Assembly (NCBI GenBank): GCA_010672185.1
Contig: JAAHHL010000245.1
Span: 1 to 8,370, forward strand
From: Caldora sp. SIO3E6
GTDB lineage: Bacteria > Cyanobacteriota > Cyanobacteriia > Cyanobacteriales > Coleofasciculaceae
Direction: 5' to 3'
Length of the DNA stretch: 8,370 bases
Of the stretch, positions 5,903 through 8,370 are shown in pieces. Position 1 is the first letter of the stretch. Every line of letters begins with the position of its first letter. A program made the translations under genes and the position numbers. Below the pieces are notes generated by a model, which saw nothing but the letters and a program-made list of their open reading frames with translations, was not told the origin of the DNA and did not search any database.

Positions 5903-6076
5903 TCTGCCCTTGACTTCCTTTATCCCCAATGTCCACCAAGAATTGCTCGATAGTTTATATGTCTGAGGAAATGGCTGAAACCGTATCTTCTTATAAACAA
6001 TCTAAATTGCCTCCAGCCTGACTCAGTAAGCCTTTGATAGCTTTTTTAGTTCTAATTACTTGGCAGATAAGATCGC

Positions 6077-6106
6077 TTACAAGTAGGAGATTGGATTGGT
6101 TATAAT
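6077..6106 (+). promoter_or_regulatory. Possible promoter for the cyclase gene
   Basis: An exact TATAAT at 6101-6106 could be a -10 box, with a poor TTACAA -35 candidate 18 bp upstream (6077-6082). Transcription would begin near 6113, about 60 bp before the cyclase ATG. The -35 is weak (three of six consensus bases), so this might depend on an activator or be chance in AT-rich sequence. The remainder of the 284-bp divergent gap (5889-6172) shows no other gene or clear repeat. Confidence 0.35.
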
Positions 6107-6172
6107 CATAACTTAAAGTGTTCTCCTGACTCCTCAACTCTTATTTCTTACCCAAATGCTTTTGCAGCGCTC

Positions 6173-7864
6173 ATGACACGTTTTTTTCCCACTGTTCCCA
6201 TTGGAGTTAAGATTTTCGGTATAGCAACTAGTATGCTTACCTTTCTCATGGGAGTCGCTTATGTTAACAATGATCGCATTGCTCAGGTTAATGATGAATT
6301 GACTGATATTGCTGAGTATATCACCCCTGTTACAGAACAGGTAGCAAGGGTAAATGTTCATGTCCTAGAGCAACAACTACACTTTGAGCGGGTGCTGCGC
6401 TTTTATGAGACGGAACCAGTTGACCTCGAACAAGTGGAGCAGGAACTGGTAAACTTTGAGCAACGAAGTCGGTTAGTTGACCAAGAAATTGAGCAAGCGA
6501 TCGCTCTATCCCAAGAAGCGGTTGAAGCGGCAAGAACAACTCGAAATTTGATTGAGTTTGCTCGTTTGGAACCATTACTGGAGATATTGGAAAAGGAGCA
6601 CCAAAAACTTCATGACCGCAGCATTGTCATTGTTAAACTTTTACAAGCTGGCAAACGGGAAGAGGCTCAATTATTAGAAGAACAACTCGAGCAATACGAA
6701 CAAGATTTTGAACAGTACTCTCAAGATATTCTGTTTGAGTTGGGAGGGTTTACTCAAAGTTCTACCATCATAGCAGAAGAACAAGAGCAGGAAGCAATTA
6801 AAGTAAGTTGGTTATTAGCACAGATTGCTACGGGAATTGGCATACCTTTTGCCTTCCTCATAACTCTCGGTTTAATCACTCCAGTAAGAAAACTGATCCG
6901 AGGAACTCAGGAAGTTGAACAGGGAAATTTAGAGGTGCAAGTCGCTGTTAACTCCAAAGATGAGATTGGTATCCTGGCAGACTCATTCAATACCATGTTG
7001 GACGAAGTGCGACAAAAGGAACATATCAAAGCTACTTTTGGACAGTATGTTGACCCCCGCATTGTAGAAACCTTAATTGAGCAACAAGGTAACGCTGATA
7101 CTAGTCACAAGCAAGTAATGACAGTATTTTTCTCTGACATTGCTGGGTTTAGTAGCATCAGTGAAATGCTTACGCCAGTAGGATTGGTGAATTTGATTAA
7201 TCAGTACCTAACCCTGGCTTCGGAGCCAATTACTCAACACAACGGCGTGATTGATCAATTTATTGGGGATGCGGTGACGGCTTTTTGGGGGCCTCCATTT
7301 GTTGGGGAAACGGATCATGCTAAACTCGCCTGCTTTGCTGCTTTAGAGCAATTTGCTCAACTAGCCAAACTGCAGCGGATGATGCCGGATATTATGGGAT
7401 TCCGTAAAGGTTTACCGGAAATCAAAGTGCGGATTGGTTTAGCAACAGGGGAACTGGTTGCTGGCAATATTGGTTCTGAGGAGTCCAAATCCTACACTGT
7501 TATGGGTAAGGCAGTGCAAATCGCTGAAGAATTGGAAAGTGCTAACAAAAAATACGGCACTAAGATTCTCCTGACGGAAGAAACTAAAGTGCTGGCGGCT
7601 GATGCCATTGAAACTCGTGAAATCGACTTGCTGAGTTTAAGTGAGCAGGATAAACCAGTGCGAGTGTATGAATTGCTCAGTTATCGAGGGGAACTTAACC
7701 CTACTTTGGCACAATTACGCGATCGCTTTGAAGCAGGATTGAGGGAATATCATCAGCAAAACTGGGAACAGGCACAATCTCATTTTACAGCTTGCTTGAG
7801 TCTGAAGGCTGATGATGAGCCTAGTAAAGTCTATCTCAAGCGGATTTCTCAAGAAACAAGGTAA
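6173..7864 (+). CDS. Membrane-bound class III adenylate/guanylate cyclase homologue with degenerate catalytic motifs
   Basis: 563 residues. Order: short cytoplasmic N-terminus; membrane helix 1 (about 11-31); extracytoplasmic helical sensor rich in Glu/Gln (about 32-211), like four-helix-bundle receptors; membrane helix 2 (213-235); HAMP domain (about 236-284, with DEIG at 263-266); signalling helix FGQYVDPRIVETLIEQ (289-304); class III cyclase domain (about 314-500); and a TPR-like C-terminal helix pair (about 510-557). Both metal-binding aspartates are present: D322 in FFSDIAGF and D366 in FIGDAVTAFW. The residues that bind the base and stabilise the transition state differ from consensus. 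The usual IDKF Lys is Gln 362, and the usual GD-VN-AARLE signature reads GKAVQIAEELE, replacing Asp by Lys 446, Asn by Gln 449 and Arg by Glu 453. By family knowledge a canonical enzyme makes cAMP or cGMP; this one may be inactive, altered in substrate, or a nucleotide-binding receptor. ATG 6173 has no clear ribosome-binding site. Confidence 0.88.
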   Translation: MTRFFPTVPIGVKIFGIATSMLTFLMGVAYVNNDRIAQVNDELTDIAEYITPVTEQVARVNVHVLEQQLHFERVLRFYETEPVDLEQVEQELVNFEQRSRLVDQEIEQAIALSQEAVEAARTTRNLIEFARLEPLLEILEKEHQKLHDRSIVIVKLLQAGKREEAQLLEEQLEQYEQDFEQYSQDILFELGGFTQSSTIIAEEQEQEAIKVSWLLAQIATGIGIPFAFLITLGLITPVRKLIRGTQEVEQGNLEVQVAVNSKDEIGILADSFNTMLDEVRQKEHIKATFGQYVDPRIVETLIEQQGNADTSHKQVMTVFFSDIAGFSSISEMLTPVGLVNLINQYLTLASEPITQHNGVIDQFIGDAVTAFWGPPFVGETDHAKLACFAALEQFAQLAKLQRMMPDIMGFRKGLPEIKVRIGLATGELVAGNIGSEESKSYTVMGKAVQIAEELESANKKYGTKILLTEETKVLAADAIETREIDLLSLSEQDKPVRVYELLSYRGELNPTLAQLRDRFEAGLREYHQQNWEQAQSHFTACLSLKADDEPSKVYLKRISQETR

Positions 7865-7924
7865 AAATAACTCTAATTGCTTCAGTAGAGAAAGAATAAA
7901 AATATGAGAAGCGTTTGTCAGATA

Positions 7925-8370
7925 TTATTTGGAGAATTGAGTAACGTCGCTAGTCTTGAAATAGAAGCGAAGAGACAAAGTAACTGCAGGAACTAATGTT
8001 GCAAGGTATGAACTGATTAACAGACCTGAACTTTGTAAATGACCATAAAAGATTAAAAAATAGGCGCTACTTAGGCCAACACCCCAATAGCTTACTATGT
8101 TGATAATCATTGGTACAAATGAATCCTTAATTCCCAGTAGTGCGGCATTTGCTGTTGTGTCAAGCTCATTCAATAGTTGCATAGCCGCTAAAATAATTAG
8201 AAATTTAGAGGCAAGTTGAAAAACCTTAAGGTCAGCTTCAGTTTTTGGAGTAATAAAAATAGAAACAATTGCCTCACGATTCATCGCAATAGCTACCATG
8301 CAAAATGCAACAATTAACATGCTAGTAGAAATACCAACTAAACCAGAGCGCCTGACACCTTTTCTATCTA
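7925..8370 (-). CDS. MATE-family multidrug/cation antiporter, C-terminal part
   Basis: The stop codon is at 7925-7927 and the frame is open to the right edge, so only about the last 147 residues are present. Four hydrophobic segments are visible, matching the last four of the usual twelve. The segment with QLLNELDTTANAALLGIKD, followed by SFVPMIINIVSYWGVGL, is the characteristic MATE/NorM motif region (family consensus QLLDGLQ..A.GALRGLKDT..PM..N...YW..GLP). Such transporters export drugs or other organic cations across the inner membrane using Na+ or H+ gradients; the substrate cannot be told here. An internal ATG at 8320 is not the start, because reading frame and family similarity continue upstream (ending in RKGVRRSGLVGISTS). 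The gene converges on the cyclase gene with a 60-bp gap. Confidence 0.85.
   Translation of the reverse strand, partial: DRKGVRRSGLVGISTSMLIVAFCMVAIAMNREAIVSIFITPKTEADLKVFQLASKFLIILAAMQLLNELDTTANAALLGIKDSFVPMIINIVSYWGVGLSSAYFLIFYGHLQSSGLLISSYLATLVPAVTLSLRFYFKTSDVTQFSK

Noticed and set aside
6030..6052. AAGC ... GCTT followed by a run of T, terminator-like
   Set aside because: A four-base stem is too short, and no plus-strand gene ends upstream of it.
7871..7890. CTCTA ... TAGAG inverted repeat in the cyclase/MATE convergent gap
   Set aside because: The stem is only five base pairs with a ten-base loop. The T-rich run after it on the minus strand is suggestive, but too weak to call a terminator.

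Overview
The window looks like chromosome of a filamentous cyanobacterium. The evidence is six copies of the HIP1 octamer GCGATCGC (861, 1835, 2448, 5250, 6497, 7719), heptanucleotide tandem repeats filling two intergenic gaps, several Uma2-family (DUF820) proteins close together, and a HAMP-linked class III cyclase with the architecture common in that group.

Layout. Positions 1 to about 146 hold the broken end of a glycosyltransferase gene. It runs without any intergenic space into a dnaK (Hsp70) gene that has lost its start codon and about its first 11 codons. The rest of dnaK is a long, undamaged frame. A 121-bp block of two heptad repeat families (8 x TTTGTTG, then 9 x ATGACCA) separates it from a dnaJ-type co-chaperone (2260-3288). 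After a third heptad family (CCAATTC) come two tandemly duplicated Uma2-like genes (3407-4324 and 4417-5229), each with an N-terminal nuclease-fold domain, a coiled coil and a short helix-turn-helix-like tail. A third, distantly related Uma2 gene faces them on the minus strand (5298-5888). A 284-bp gap with a TATAAT box leads into a membrane-anchored class III nucleotide cyclase homologue (6173-7864). The window ends in the C-terminal third of a MATE efflux transporter on the minus strand (7925 to the right edge).

How the genes relate. dnaK and dnaJ form a plausible chaperone pair on one strand: the J domain would stimulate DnaK ATPase activity. This dnaK lacks the phosphate-1 loop of the ATPase site, so the pair may not work as encoded here. 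The Uma2 cluster, the cyclase and the transporter show no evident functional link to the chaperones or to each other.

Most notable points: (1) the abrupt glycosyltransferase/dnaK junction, which is either a real deletion or fusion or an assembly chimera; (2) a cyclase domain that keeps both metal aspartates but has replaced the Lys, Asp, Asn and Arg that normally define substrate and catalysis; (3) a tandem Uma2 pair in which one copy expanded its coiled coil through a 21/42-bp repeat and the other changed two putative active-site positions; (4) a heptad array before dnaJ in which every ATG opens a micro-ORF of at most five sense codons. I did not see a complete, clearly new multi-gene system.
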